NCBI RefSeq assembly: GCF_000234095.1
Contig: NZ_JH376799.1
Coordinates: forward strand, 533,420-597,419
Direction: 5' to 3'
DNA: 64,000 nucleotides
DNA from: Centipeda infelix ATCC 43532
GTDB lineage: Bacteria > Bacillota > Negativicutes > Selenomonadales > Selenomonadaceae
Part shown: positions 8,749 through 15,392 of the stretch, one piece after another
Position numbering within the stretch: position 1 is the stretch's first letter
Layout: each line of letters starts with the position of its first letter
The notes under the pieces: model-generated
Database searches by the model: none
The model's input: the letters and a program-made list of their open reading frames with translations, nothing else
Told to the model about the DNA's origin: nothing
Translations under genes and position numbers: made by a program

Positions 8749-9237
8749 TCACGCCTTATAATCCAGATTTTTCTTCAGATGGCGTACCTGCTCACCGCCG
8801 CCGCTCCCGTAAACGGGATCGACAACCGCACCGCCGATCTTGCCGAGCTGCCGATTCACCGCGATGAGCAGCCCCTCCATGAGGAGGGCATTTTCCTCAC
8901 TGCGTTCCTGCACCTCCTTGACAAGGAGACTGAGCTTTCGGCTCGCCCCAAGGACGGACCGATGAGCCTCATCGGTCGGCGCGAGCAGCGCAAGTTCTTC
9001 CATCGTCGTCTCGGATGTTACGCCCGGCGTCTCCTGCGCAATCTGAGCGAGCTGCGTGAGACGCTGTTTTTCAAGAGTCTGCACCGCCTTTGCGAGGAAG
9101 TCCTCCTCCGCGGTCAGCTTCTCAAGTGCCGCCATATCGAGCGCAACAAGAATACCGCGCTTCTTTTCCTGAAGTGCACGAATCTTTTCGTACTGCTGAT
9201 GGAGCTGTTCCAATGTCGCGGCGAACCTATTCCACAT
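8749..9237 (-). CDS. flgN: Flagellar export chaperone FlgN
   Basis: Chaperone for the junction proteins FlgK and FlgL. The 162 residues form a predicted helical bundle starting MWNRFAATLEQLHQQYEKIR, with a central ALEKLTAEEDFLAKAVQTLE heptad-rich stretch and the C-terminal family pattern AVNRQLGKIGGAVVDPVYGS. AGGGGCAG lies just before the ATG. Position between flgM and flgK is the canonical flgM-flgN-flgK-flgL order of Gram-positive-type flagellar operons. Confidence 0.85.
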   Translation of the reverse strand: MWNRFAATLEQLHQQYEKIRALQEKKRGILVALDMAALEKLTAEEDFLAKAVQTLEKQRLTQLAQIAQETPGVTSETTMEELALLAPTDEAHRSVLGASRKLSLLVKEVQERSEENALLMEGLLIAVNRQLGKIGGAVVDPVYGSGGGEQVRHLKKNLDYKA

Positions 9238-9252
9238 AAGTCTGCCCCTATA

Positions 9253-9546
9253 TCAATAGCGCATCGCGAGCATCTTCGCCGCAATATCCGAGGAGGAAGG
9301 CGCATAGCTGCCGTCCGCCGTATGTGCTGCGAGCGCCTCGACGCGCTCCGAGCGCACATCGTCCATGCCGCGCAGCTTTTGCAGGATATCGCCAAAACTC
9401 TGCGCCTCACCCGAGAGCTCAAGCGCATCCGGATGCTGCACAGAGCCCGCCGCATCCACGCGGCGTGATCCCGTAATCTGGCTGCCCGCATAGAGACGGC
9501 TCACCGCCGAGACTGCATGATTGCTGATCCACATATTCTTCACCAC
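9253..9546 (-). CDS. flgM: Anti-sigma-28 factor FlgM
   Basis: FlgM holds the flagellar sigma factor inactive until the hook is complete, then is exported. The 97-residue product has a disordered N-terminal half and the C-terminal sigma-binding helix ending SSSDIAAKMLAMRY, a recognisable FlgM feature. Two starts are possible: GTG at 9546, 10 nt after GGAGG, or the ATG four codons on (protein beginning MWISNHAVSAV); I keep the longer. It is first in the flgM-flgN-flgK-flgL gene set and is preceded by a sigma-28-type promoter, so FlgM would be autoregulated through its target. Confidence 0.87.
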   Translation of the reverse strand: MVKNMWISNHAVSAVSRLYAGSQITGSRRVDAAGSVQHPDALELSGEAQSFGDILQKLRGMDDVRSERVEALAAHTADGSYAPSSSDIAAKMLAMRY

Positions 9547-9590
9547 CTAATAGTTTCCTCCGAAAATTGGTCGGAGTGCTTTCACATTCT

Positions 9591-9617
9591 TTATCGAAAA
9601 AAAAAGACGCGTACTTA
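9591..9617 (-). promoter_or_regulatory. Sigma-28-type promoter for the flgM operon, embedded in a terminator
   Basis: Reading leftward, TAAG (9614-9617) is followed after 15 nt by TTCGATAA (9591-9598), close to TAAA-N15-GCCGATAA. The -35 lies in the 3' arm of the yvyF terminator hairpin and its T9 run fills most of the spacer. The start would be near 9584, about 40 nt before flgM. Confidence 0.65.
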
Positions 9618-9641
9618 AGAGTATTTTCTCAAGCACGTGTC
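9597..9641 (-). terminator. Intrinsic terminator after yvyF
   Basis: On the minus strand a stem of two 15-nt arms (9627-9641 and 9606-9620, with a few mismatches) closes a short loop and is followed directly by nine T residues (9597-9605). It separates yvyF from the flgM gene set. Confidence 0.8.
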
Positions 9642-9653
9642 CTGTAATCTTCC

Positions 9654-10067
9654 TCAATCACCGAGCGTAACATATCCGCGTCGACCGCTGCCGTCACTCA
9701 CCGTGCGCATCCCCGAGGCAGATTTCTTGGCAACCGCCGCCGTCAGTTCGTCACGCATCTCCTTCTGGCACTTGTCGCAGTACTGGCCCTTCTGGATGGG
9801 TGATCCGCACTTCTCACAGGGGTAGAAGAGATCCGCCCCCGACGAAATGAAGCGGCCCTCTCGGATCATACGGCGAACCACGGGCTCCTGTACGCCCGTT
9901 GCCTCAACGATCTCACCGATCTGGCACTTCGGATGCTCGCGCACATATTCGACAATCGCCTTCTCCCACTGCTCTTCCTTTTCGCGGCAGTCCATACAGA
10001 TGCGCGCATTATTGATGGCAACAAACACCTTCCCGCAGCTTGAGCAGTTCTTCATCTTTCCTGCCAT
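9654..10067 (-). CDS. yvyF: YvyF-type flagellar operon protein (TIGR03826-like)
   Basis: Small protein with two zinc-ribbon-like cysteine clusters: an N-terminal CSSCGKVF...CMDC and a later CEKCGSPIQKGQYCDKC. Between them is a winged-helix-like segment (CQIGEIVEATGVQEPVVRRM). This arrangement is characteristic of the flagellar operon protein found just before flgM in B. subtilis (yvyF) and relatives. Its role is unknown, although the fold suggests a regulator. The ATG at 10067 is preferred; a TTG two codons upstream is also well spaced from GGGAGGAG. It ends at a strong terminator. Confidence 0.82.
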   Translation of the reverse strand: MAGKMKNCSSCGKVFVAINNARICMDCREKEEQWEKAIVEYVREHPKCQIGEIVEATGVQEPVVRRMIREGRFISSGADLFYPCEKCGSPIQKGQYCDKCQKEMRDELTAAVAKKSASGMRTVSDGSGRRGYVTLGD

Positions 10068-10197
10068 TGGCAAAACTCTCCTCCCAAATAGCGGATCGGT
10101 ATAAGAATGATCCGAGCCTATCTACGTATTCTCTCGTATTTTACAACAGGTTGCAGGAAAAATCAATACTTCGACATAGGAGCACACATCGCCCCTG

Positions 10198-12309
10198 TCA
10201 ACGCAGCCGTCGTTGTGCGAAGATCCCGCCCTCCGGCGTAAGGATGCGGCAGCTGTTCAGCACCACCGCGAGCGTTGCCGTGTTGTGAATCGCCGCCGCC
10301 GCAAGCGGGCTGATCGTGCCAAGCGCACCGAGCAGCATCGCCGACGAGTTGACGAGCAGTGTTGCCTTGAAGTTCTGGTGCACAAGGTGCATTGCCCGCT
10401 GACCGATGCGCAGAGCCTCCACGAGGCGCGTCGGATCCTCCGAGTGGATCGTCACTGCCGAGGATTCCGCTGCGATGTCCGTCTGCCGTCCGCCGAGCGA
10501 AACGCCCACATCAGCAAACGCGAGTGCAGGAGCATCGTTGATCCCGTCGCCGACCATCATGACCGTGCCGCGCTGGCGCAGCTGGTTGACGTAGCGCGAC
10601 TTGTCCTCGGGCAGGATCTCCGCATGATAGGAGTCCACGTCCATCTCGCGTGCCACATCCGCAGCGACCGCCTTCGCATCCCCTGTCAGCATGACAATCT
10701 CGTCCACGCCGCAGCGGCGCAGCTGGTTCAGCGTCTTTTTCATCTTCGGACGGATCGGATCGTCAATGCCGATAACGCCGATGAGCTTCGTGTCACGCGC
10801 CACATAGAGAAGATTCTTCCCCGTGACTGATGCGATAAGATTTTCCTCGTCCACAACGCCGTTTTCCTGCAAAAAGCGACGGCTGCCGACGCGAATCGTT
10901 CCGCCCGCAAATCCCTCGAAATCCGGCACCTCGGCGAGCATGCCGCGCGCGACAATCGTCTTGGAGGAGCGGTGCTGCGGAGCTTTCCATGCCTGTTCCT
11001 CCACATATTTCTGAATCGCGACCGCAAGCGGATGCACAGAGTGCTCCTCTGCCGATGCCGCAAGCAGGATCACTTCCTTTTCCTCTACGCCTTCCGCCGT
11101 ACGGATGAACGTGATCTCGGGCACGCCGACCGTCAGCGTCCCCGTCTTGTCGAGCACTACCGTATCCGTACGTGCGAGTGCCTCCACATAGTTGCCGCCC
11201 TTGACGAGAATGCCGCGCTTTGCCGCCGCCGCAATGGATGCCGACATCGCCGTCGCGGTGGAGAGCTTGAGCCCGCAGGAGAAGTCGATAAAGAGCAGGT
11301 TCAGCACCCGTCCCCAGTCGCGCGTCGCCCCGTAGACAATCGCCGCACCGAGGAAGGACACGGGCACGAGATAGTTCGCCATCTGGTCGGCAAAATTCTG
11401 CACAGGCGCACGGCGCGTCTGCGCCTCCTCGACGAGGTGGACAATATGTGCAAGAGACGTGTCGCCGCCCACCTTCTCCACCGCAATGACGAGCTCACCC
11501 GCCTCGACCACGCTGCCCGCATAGACCGGTGTCCCCTCGTGCTTCATCGCAGGCGCAGATTCACCCGTAATGGATGCCTGCGTCACCGCCGCATCGCCCC
11601 GTAGGACACGCCCGTCGATCACAATCTTCTCGCCCGCATGTACCGCGACGATATCGCCGGGGCGCACCTCCTCGACGGGCACCTTGCGCTCAACCTCGCC
11701 GTCCGGTGTTTCCTCAACGAGCCACACATCGCGCTGCCCGAGCGAGAGCAGCCCCGAGATATGTGTGCGTGCCTTCTCCGCGGCATAGCTCGTCAGCATC
11801 TCCGCACCGTTGCTGAGTGCGAGGAGCATGAGACTCGACTCCGGCTTGCCCGCGAGCACCGAGGCGATCACCGCCGTCGTCGTCAGCGTATCTGCATTCG
11901 GCTGCCGATCCTTGATCAGTCCGCCGATCCCCGTCTTGATGAAGTTGCGCGAAATACCGAGGACAAGCAGGGAGCGCAGTACCGTCATCGAGGCAAAGAG
12001 CTCGGGGGCACCGCGCCTGAGCAGCTCCATCGCTGCAAAGCTCGCCAGCGAGATCACCGCATCACGCCGAAACTCCGCCATCTGCTCCGTCGGGGTCACC
12101 GACTTCTCCGCCGCCTCGCGTACAGCACGCTCCGCCGCCGCCAGCATACGGGCGGCAGGAATCGCCCCCTCATGCCAGACATCGACATGAGAGTCGCGTA
12201 CCGAGGCCGCCGTTACCGCAGGGAAGCGGCGCATCCGCACCGCCAGACGCAGCGCATCCTCACGCGGGAGTGCCGTGCGCAAGCGGATGCGTGTATGTAT
12301 GAGCTTCAT
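10198..12309 (-). CDS. P1B-type heavy-metal ATPase without a CPC motif
   Basis: Membrane cation pump of 703 residues. P-type motifs are all present: ASITGES (actuator), VVLDKTGTLTVG (phosphorylated Asp), SVHPLAVAI (HP locus of P1B pumps) and VGDGINDAPAL (hinge). The transmembrane metal site reads DFSCGLKLSTATAMS instead of CPC, CPH or SPC, so specificity cannot be read by analogy with copper, zinc or cobalt pumps. The N-terminus (HTRIRLRTALPRE) is a cysteine-free HMA_2-like module sharing the GRxR-type motif with the two proteins upstream. The ATG at 12309 overlaps the previous stop (ATGA); the longer reading to 12468 is an artefact. Fez-type P1B-6 pumps of ferrosomes are a candidate family; this is inference. 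Confidence 0.9.
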   Translation of the reverse strand: MKLIHTRIRLRTALPREDALRLAVRMRRFPAVTAASVRDSHVDVWHEGAIPAARMLAAAERAVREAAEKSVTPTEQMAEFRRDAVISLASFAAMELLRRGAPELFASMTVLRSLLVLGISRNFIKTGIGGLIKDRQPNADTLTTTAVIASVLAGKPESSLMLLALSNGAEMLTSYAAEKARTHISGLLSLGQRDVWLVEETPDGEVERKVPVEEVRPGDIVAVHAGEKIVIDGRVLRGDAAVTQASITGESAPAMKHEGTPVYAGSVVEAGELVIAVEKVGGDTSLAHIVHLVEEAQTRRAPVQNFADQMANYLVPVSFLGAAIVYGATRDWGRVLNLLFIDFSCGLKLSTATAMSASIAAAAKRGILVKGGNYVEALARTDTVVLDKTGTLTVGVPEITFIRTAEGVEEKEVILLAASAEEHSVHPLAVAIQKYVEEQAWKAPQHRSSKTIVARGMLAEVPDFEGFAGGTIRVGSRRFLQENGVVDEENLIASVTGKNLLYVARDTKLIGVIGIDDPIRPKMKKTLNQLRRCGVDEIVMLTGDAKAVAADVAREMDVDSYHAEILPEDKSRYVNQLRQRGTVMMVGDGINDAPALAFADVGVSLGGRQTDIAAESSAVTIHSEDPTRLVEALRIGQRAMHLVHQNFKATLLVNSSAMLLGALGTISPLAAAAIHNTATLAVVLNSCRILTPEGGIFAQRRLR

Positions 12310-13025
12310 ACCTTCCACCCTCTCATCAGCGTCAGTGCCCACCAGAGCATCTGCGAGCCCGACGGCGTATTGTTCGAGAGCACGAGCTGGCGTATGCCGC
12401 GCAGGACGAATACGCCCGCGACCACCGAGCTCAGATCGAGCGCACCGCCCGTATTTCGCTGAATCCATCCGCTGAAATCGTGCACCGAGCGGCGCACACT
12501 CTGCGCGAGTGTCGCGGGCGGCGGAGCCGTGCGCCCCTCCGCAAAGATCGCCTCCAACCCCTCTGCAAGGACGAGGATATGCGCCTCATCCTCCGGCGCA
12601 TAGACGAGCAGGATGCTCCCCGCGAGCGCGTTGGCACGCACCGCCGTCACAAACGGAAGACGCGCAAGCTCCGCCTCAAGCACCTTTGCGAATTCCGCAG
12701 TCAGATACGGTGTCCGATAGCGCCGCCGTCCGCACGATGCGTGCACACAGATAAAGGGCTTCTCTGCGCTCTCCTGTGTCCGCACCTGTGCAGCCGTTGC
12801 CCCGGTCCCACCCGTCCGACCACCGCCAAAGAGCCCGGCAAGTGCCGAAGCTCCACCGGCAAGACCGCTCGGATCGGACGAGAACATATTCCCCTGCATG
12901 AAGCGTCCGCGGCCGCCGCCCATGCCCTGTGCAAAGGACGCGCCGCCGCTTCCCGAACCACCGAGTGTCTGGCGCAGCATATTTGCGATCGACGCGCCAA
13001 GCATCAGCCCTGAAACATAGTTCAT
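12306..13025 (-). CDS. HMA_2-like protein with Gly-rich hydrophobic N-terminus
   Basis: 239 residues in three parts. Residues 1-75 are hydrophobic and Gly-rich (MNYVSGLMLGASIANMLRQ, then several GG and GxxxG steps). Residues about 90-170 form an HMA_2-like ferredoxin fold with ASCGRRRYRTPYLTAEFA and AGSILLVYAPEDE but no CxxC metal site. The C-terminal 50 residues contain a hydrophobic helix (LDLSSVVAGVFVLRGIRQLV). Start and stop both overlap their neighbours by ATGA, so the three genes are translated as a set. Small HMA-like membrane partners of a P1B-6 pump are known from ferrosome (fez) clusters; membership here is my inference. Confidence 0.7.
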   Translation of the reverse strand: MNYVSGLMLGASIANMLRQTLGGSGSGGASFAQGMGGGRGRFMQGNMFSSDPSGLAGGASALAGLFGGGRTGGTGATAAQVRTQESAEKPFICVHASCGRRRYRTPYLTAEFAKVLEAELARLPFVTAVRANALAGSILLVYAPEDEAHILVLAEGLEAIFAEGRTAPPPATLAQSVRRSVHDFSGWIQRNTGGALDLSSVVAGVFVLRGIRQLVLSNNTPSGSQMLWWALTLMRGWKV

Positions 13026-13333
13026 GACGCCTTCCTCCTCGCATGGGTACGCATATAGTCCTCCACGCGGCGCAGCTGGGCGTTCGCGCGCAGACGCTCC
13101 GGCTCATATGTGATGAGAATTGACCCCGTCTCGATATTCGTCTCCACGCGCTCAATCTCCGCAAGCTTTCCGAGACGTGCCTGTACCTCCGCCTCGAGCG
13201 CCGCATTGTTCACGAGCTGCTTGCTGTAGAGGCGCACGCGCCCCGGCATATAAGATGCAATGTCCGTCGTGCGGACGAATACATCCATCGCCGACTGCGG
13301 TATCGCATTTTTGATCGTATCGAAAATATTCAT
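13022..13333 (-). CDS. Small HMA_2-like protein
   Basis: 103-residue protein. It begins MNIFDTIKNAIPQSAMDVFV and then shows the HMA_2 signature SYMPGRVRLYSKQLVNN and the beta strand GSILITYEPERL. There is no CxxC, so metal binding would not use the usual Cys pair. It is the first gene of the three-gene ATPase set, downstream of a terminator that isolates it from the small membrane protein gene, and its TGA overlaps the next ATG. The SD GGGAGG sits about 13 nt from the ATG, with a GGAAAC/GTTTCC dyad between. No strong promoter is visible in the 80 nt upstream. Confidence 0.7.
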   Translation of the reverse strand: MNIFDTIKNAIPQSAMDVFVRTTDIASYMPGRVRLYSKQLVNNAALEAEVQARLGKLAEIERVETNIETGSILITYEPERLRANAQLRRVEDYMRTHARRKAS

Positions 13334-13416
13334 GGGAAACTCGTTTCCTCCCTTTCTTTTTATGTCTATTTACGTCTATGATGTTCTGCAGCACCTGTAC
13401 TGCAGTATGGTTTTTG

Positions 13417-13451
13417 AAAAAAGGGCTGTGCGCAATGCCGCGCAACAGCCC
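13417..13451 (-). terminator. Strong intrinsic terminator upstream of the HMA genes
   Basis: On the minus strand GGGCTGTTGCGC (13440-13451) pairs with GCGCACAGCCC (13423-13433) and is followed by six T residues (13417-13422). It would stop transcripts coming from the small membrane gene and the MITE before they reach the HMA/ATPase genes, or act as an attenuator. Confidence 0.8.
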
Positions 13452-13476
13452 CGAGCCCAGTGGAACCCTCGCTTAC

Positions 13477-13638
13477 GGAAGCACTGATAAATTCAGCCAC
13501 GCCATCTTAGCGCATCTTTTTTGCCCGCTTTTCGTTAGCAAATCCTCCACATAGCTTTGGCTATGCGTCCGGTTTGCTGCCTCAATCGGACAGAAAAACC
13601 TGTGCCAATCTGACGGACTTCATTTTATCAGCGATTCC
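13477..13638. mobile_element. MITE copy 1 (162 bp, TTAC target duplication)
   Basis: Non-coding element whose ends are imperfect inverted repeats: GGAAGCACTGATAAA at the left and, on the opposite strand, GGAATCGCTGATAAA at the right. It is flanked by the direct repeat TTAC (13473-13476 and 13639-13642). A second full copy lies at 45376-45536 and a fragment at 48007. An internal CATAGC/GCTATG hairpin is shared. The insertion duplicates the last bases of the neighbouring gene, so that gene keeps its TAA stop. Too short to code for a transposase; it would need one in trans. Confidence 0.85.
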
Positions 13639-13839
13639 TTACTTCTCCGATGCAGACTGCGCCGCAATCAGATCCTCAAGCTCCTCCTTCTGACGCTGGA
13701 GCTCCGCCAGCGAAAGATCCGCCTGACCTGCCTCAAGAGCTGCAAGCTGCTGCGTGCGCTCCTGCATGAAGCGGTAGCCAAAAATACCGGCAACCGCACC
13801 AACGGCAAGACCAATCCAGAAATCTGTCTTCGAGAACAT
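13639..13839 (-). CDS. Small membrane-anchored coiled-coil protein
   Basis: 66 residues. The N-terminus MFSKTDFWIGLAVGAVAGIF is a single membrane helix with a GxxxG step, followed by a basic FMQERTQ turn and a Glu/Gln-rich amphipathic helix (LAELQRQKEELEDLIAAQ). The layout resembles YtxH-type small membrane proteins, but there is no clear family match. Its TAA stop is inside the target duplication of MITE copy 1. Transcription probably starts at the TTGACA/TATACT promoter at 14041-14069, which a dyad operator overlaps. Function unknown; proximity to the metal ATPase set may be relevant, although a terminator lies between. Confidence 0.65.
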   Translation of the reverse strand: MFSKTDFWIGLAVGAVAGIFGYRFMQERTQQLAALEAGQADLSLAELQRQKEELEDLIAAQSASEK

Positions 13840-13869
13840 GATAATTCCTCCTCTGTTCTATTGCCCGAA

Positions 13870-14028
13870 TCAGGGCATTTTCGCTTCTTGGCGCTTTGCC
13901 TCATATCGAGTGAACGTCTCCTCATCCCCCAAAGGCAGGCTTGCGGCTTCCCTGAGCAGATTCGTTCGACGATGATAATTCCTGCGCCATGAAAACAGCG
14001 ACAATGTCGCTGTCCTCTCTGGAACCAT
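13870..14028 (-). CDS. Possible 52-codon ORF in the leader
   Basis: Reading leftward from an ATG at 14028, 52 codons (MVPERTATLSLFSWRRNYHR...) run to a TGA at 13870, between the predicted promoter and the small membrane protein gene. There is no good SD, and the start lies only a few bases from the predicted transcription start. It spans a dyad (ACAGCGACA / TGTCGCTGT, 13995-14013). It resembles no family I recognise and may simply be leader sequence. Confidence 0.2.
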   Translation of the reverse strand: MVPERTATLSLFSWRRNYHRRTNLLREAASLPLGDEETFTRYEAKRQEAKMP

Positions 14029-14031
14029 CGT

Positions 14032-14069
14032 GTTATTCTCAGTATATGTGAGAATAACGAACATGTCAA
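14032..14069 (-). promoter_or_regulatory. Promoter of the small membrane protein with a perfect dyad operator
   Basis: TTGACA (14064-14069), a 17-nt spacer and TATACT (14041-14046) read leftward. A perfect inverted repeat, GTTATTCTCA-N7-TGAGAATAAC (14032-14058), covers the -10 and most of the spacer, the position expected for a repressor operator. The arm core ATTCTCA/TGAGAAT resembles the related dyad at 14122-14142. Confidence 0.7.
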
Positions 14070-14096
14070 TAGCCCCGCGATAATCAGGAATAACTA

Positions 14097-14142
14097 TTGA
14101 CATCATACTCATCTAAATATCATTATCACTGTGTATGATAAT
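14097..14142 (+). promoter_or_regulatory. Promoter of the YibE/F gene with a dyad operator
   Basis: TTGACA (14097-14102), a 15-nt spacer and TATCAT (14118-14123) read rightward. The inverted repeat ATTATCA-N7-TGATAAT (14122-14142) starts in the -10 and covers the start-site region. It shares the arm pattern ATTnTCA/TGAnAAT and the 7-nt spacer with the operator at 14032-14058. The arms match Fur-box heptamers, but in reverse order and further apart. Confidence 0.5.
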
Positions 14143-14179
14143 TCCATCCATCAAAGCATTCCACGAAAGGCTGACCATC

Positions 14180-15325
14180 ATGAAGATTCATCCGCGGCGC
14201 TTCGTCCGCTTCCTTTCCATATGTCTTATCCTTGGCGTAGTCCTCTATGTCCTCACGCATTTACCCGCCGGCGAGACCGGCGATCCGCCGACGTACAAGG
14301 CAGAGGTTCTGAGCGTCATGGAGACAGAGAACGAGATCAAGGCATTCGCTCCCGGCAGCATCCAGTACGAGGTGCACCTGCGCATAGATTCAGGACCTGC
14401 GGAGGGCACAGAGGCGACGATCATACATCGGACACTGAACAATCCCGCCTTTGACATCCATCCGCAGGAGGGCGAGAACATCATCATCCGTGCGGAGAAC
14501 GACAGCTATGCCATCGTCGACTATGACCGCCTCCCCGCAATGTTTGCACTATTCCTCGGCTTTGCCGCGCTTCTCATATGCTTTGGCGGCATGACGGGTG
14601 CAAAGGCACTCCTCGTTCTCCTCTTTGCCGTCCTGCTCATTGCAAAGGGTCTCATCGCTCTCATTCTCTTTGCGCCCTCACACATTCTCCTGTGGACCAT
14701 CCTCATCGGTGCAGCCATCACGCTCGCGACCCAGCTCATCGTCAACGGCCGCAACGTCAAATCAGCGGGAGCCATCATCGGAACGATCGGCGGTATCCTC
14801 ATCGCAAGTCTCGTCGCCGTACTTGCCATCCACTGCACCTATCTCACAGGTGTCTCCGAGGAACAGGCGGGCATGCTCAAAGTGCTCTATTTCAAGGACG
14901 TAGACTTTCGTGAGCTGCTGTTCTCCGGCATTGTGCTCGGTGCGCTTGGCGCGGTTATGGACGTAGCGGTATCGATTGCCTCCGCCCAGTACGAGATGAA
15001 GCAGCTCGCCCCCAAGACGAAATTTCAGGCACTCGTCACCTCGGGGCTGAATGTCGGCCGCGATGTCATGGGCACCATGGCGAACACCCTTGTCCTTGCC
15101 TACATCGGCGGTGCACTGCCCCTCATCCTCCTCATCTCCGCACAGCCTGACCTCCCGCTGCTGCACGTCATGAACCTCAACATGATCGCAACCGAAGTCG
15201 TACGCTCCCTCATCGGCAGCATCGGCCTCCTCTGTGCCATTCCCATCACCGCCTACGCCACCGCCTTTCTCATCACCATCCGCCCGCGGCGCAAAAAAAG
15301 GGAGCAGCTGCACGAAAGCACATAA
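14180..15325 (+). CDS. YibE/F family membrane protein
   Basis: Integral membrane protein of 381 residues and unknown transport role. A signal-anchor helix (FLSICLILGVVLYVLTHL) is followed by an extracytoplasmic beta-rich domain of about 90 residues. The YibE/F membrane domain then has about seven helices, including ALFLGFAALLICFGGMTGAK and the conserved LFSGIVLGALGAVMDVAVSI. The motif YEMKQLAPKTKFQALVTSGL, then NVGRDVMGTM, is diagnostic for the family. The ATG at 14180 is chosen because GAAAGG lies 9 nt upstream; an in-frame start at 14135 overlaps the operator. It is divergent from the metal block and ends at a terminator. Confidence 0.88.
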   Translation: MKIHPRRFVRFLSICLILGVVLYVLTHLPAGETGDPPTYKAEVLSVMETENEIKAFAPGSIQYEVHLRIDSGPAEGTEATIIHRTLNNPAFDIHPQEGENIIIRAENDSYAIVDYDRLPAMFALFLGFAALLICFGGMTGAKALLVLLFAVLLIAKGLIALILFAPSHILLWTILIGAAITLATQLIVNGRNVKSAGAIIGTIGGILIASLVAVLAIHCTYLTGVSEEQAGMLKVLYFKDVDFRELLFSGIVLGALGAVMDVAVSIASAQYEMKQLAPKTKFQALVTSGLNVGRDVMGTMANTLVLAYIGGALPLILLISAQPDLPLLHVMNLNMIATEVVRSLIGSIGLLCAIPITAYATAFLITIRPRRKKREQLHEST

Positions 15326-15360
15326 TTTCATGCAGTATCCCCTTATCCATATCGAATACC

Positions 15361-15384
15361 GCCCCCCACAAACGGGGGCTTTTT
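15361..15384 (+). terminator. Terminator of the YibE/F gene
   Basis: GCCCCC (15361-15366) and GGGGGC (15374-15379) form a short GC-rich stem followed by five T residues on the plus strand. Confidence 0.8.
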
Positions 15385-15392
15385 ATATGCGT

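Noticed and set aside
12310..12468. 53-residue N-terminal extension of the P-type ATPase
   Set aside because: It lies wholly inside the preceding gene, is Arg-rich and unlike the family; the overlapping ATGA start at 12309 is better supported.
13477..13638. Riboswitch or attenuator upstream of the HMA genes
   Set aside because: A second copy with its own target duplication elsewhere shows this to be a MITE; the terminator next to it is separate.
14122..14142. Classical Fur box upstream of the YibE/F gene
   Set aside because: The heptamers are right but inverted in order and 7 nt apart instead of 1, so it is reported only as a dyad operator.
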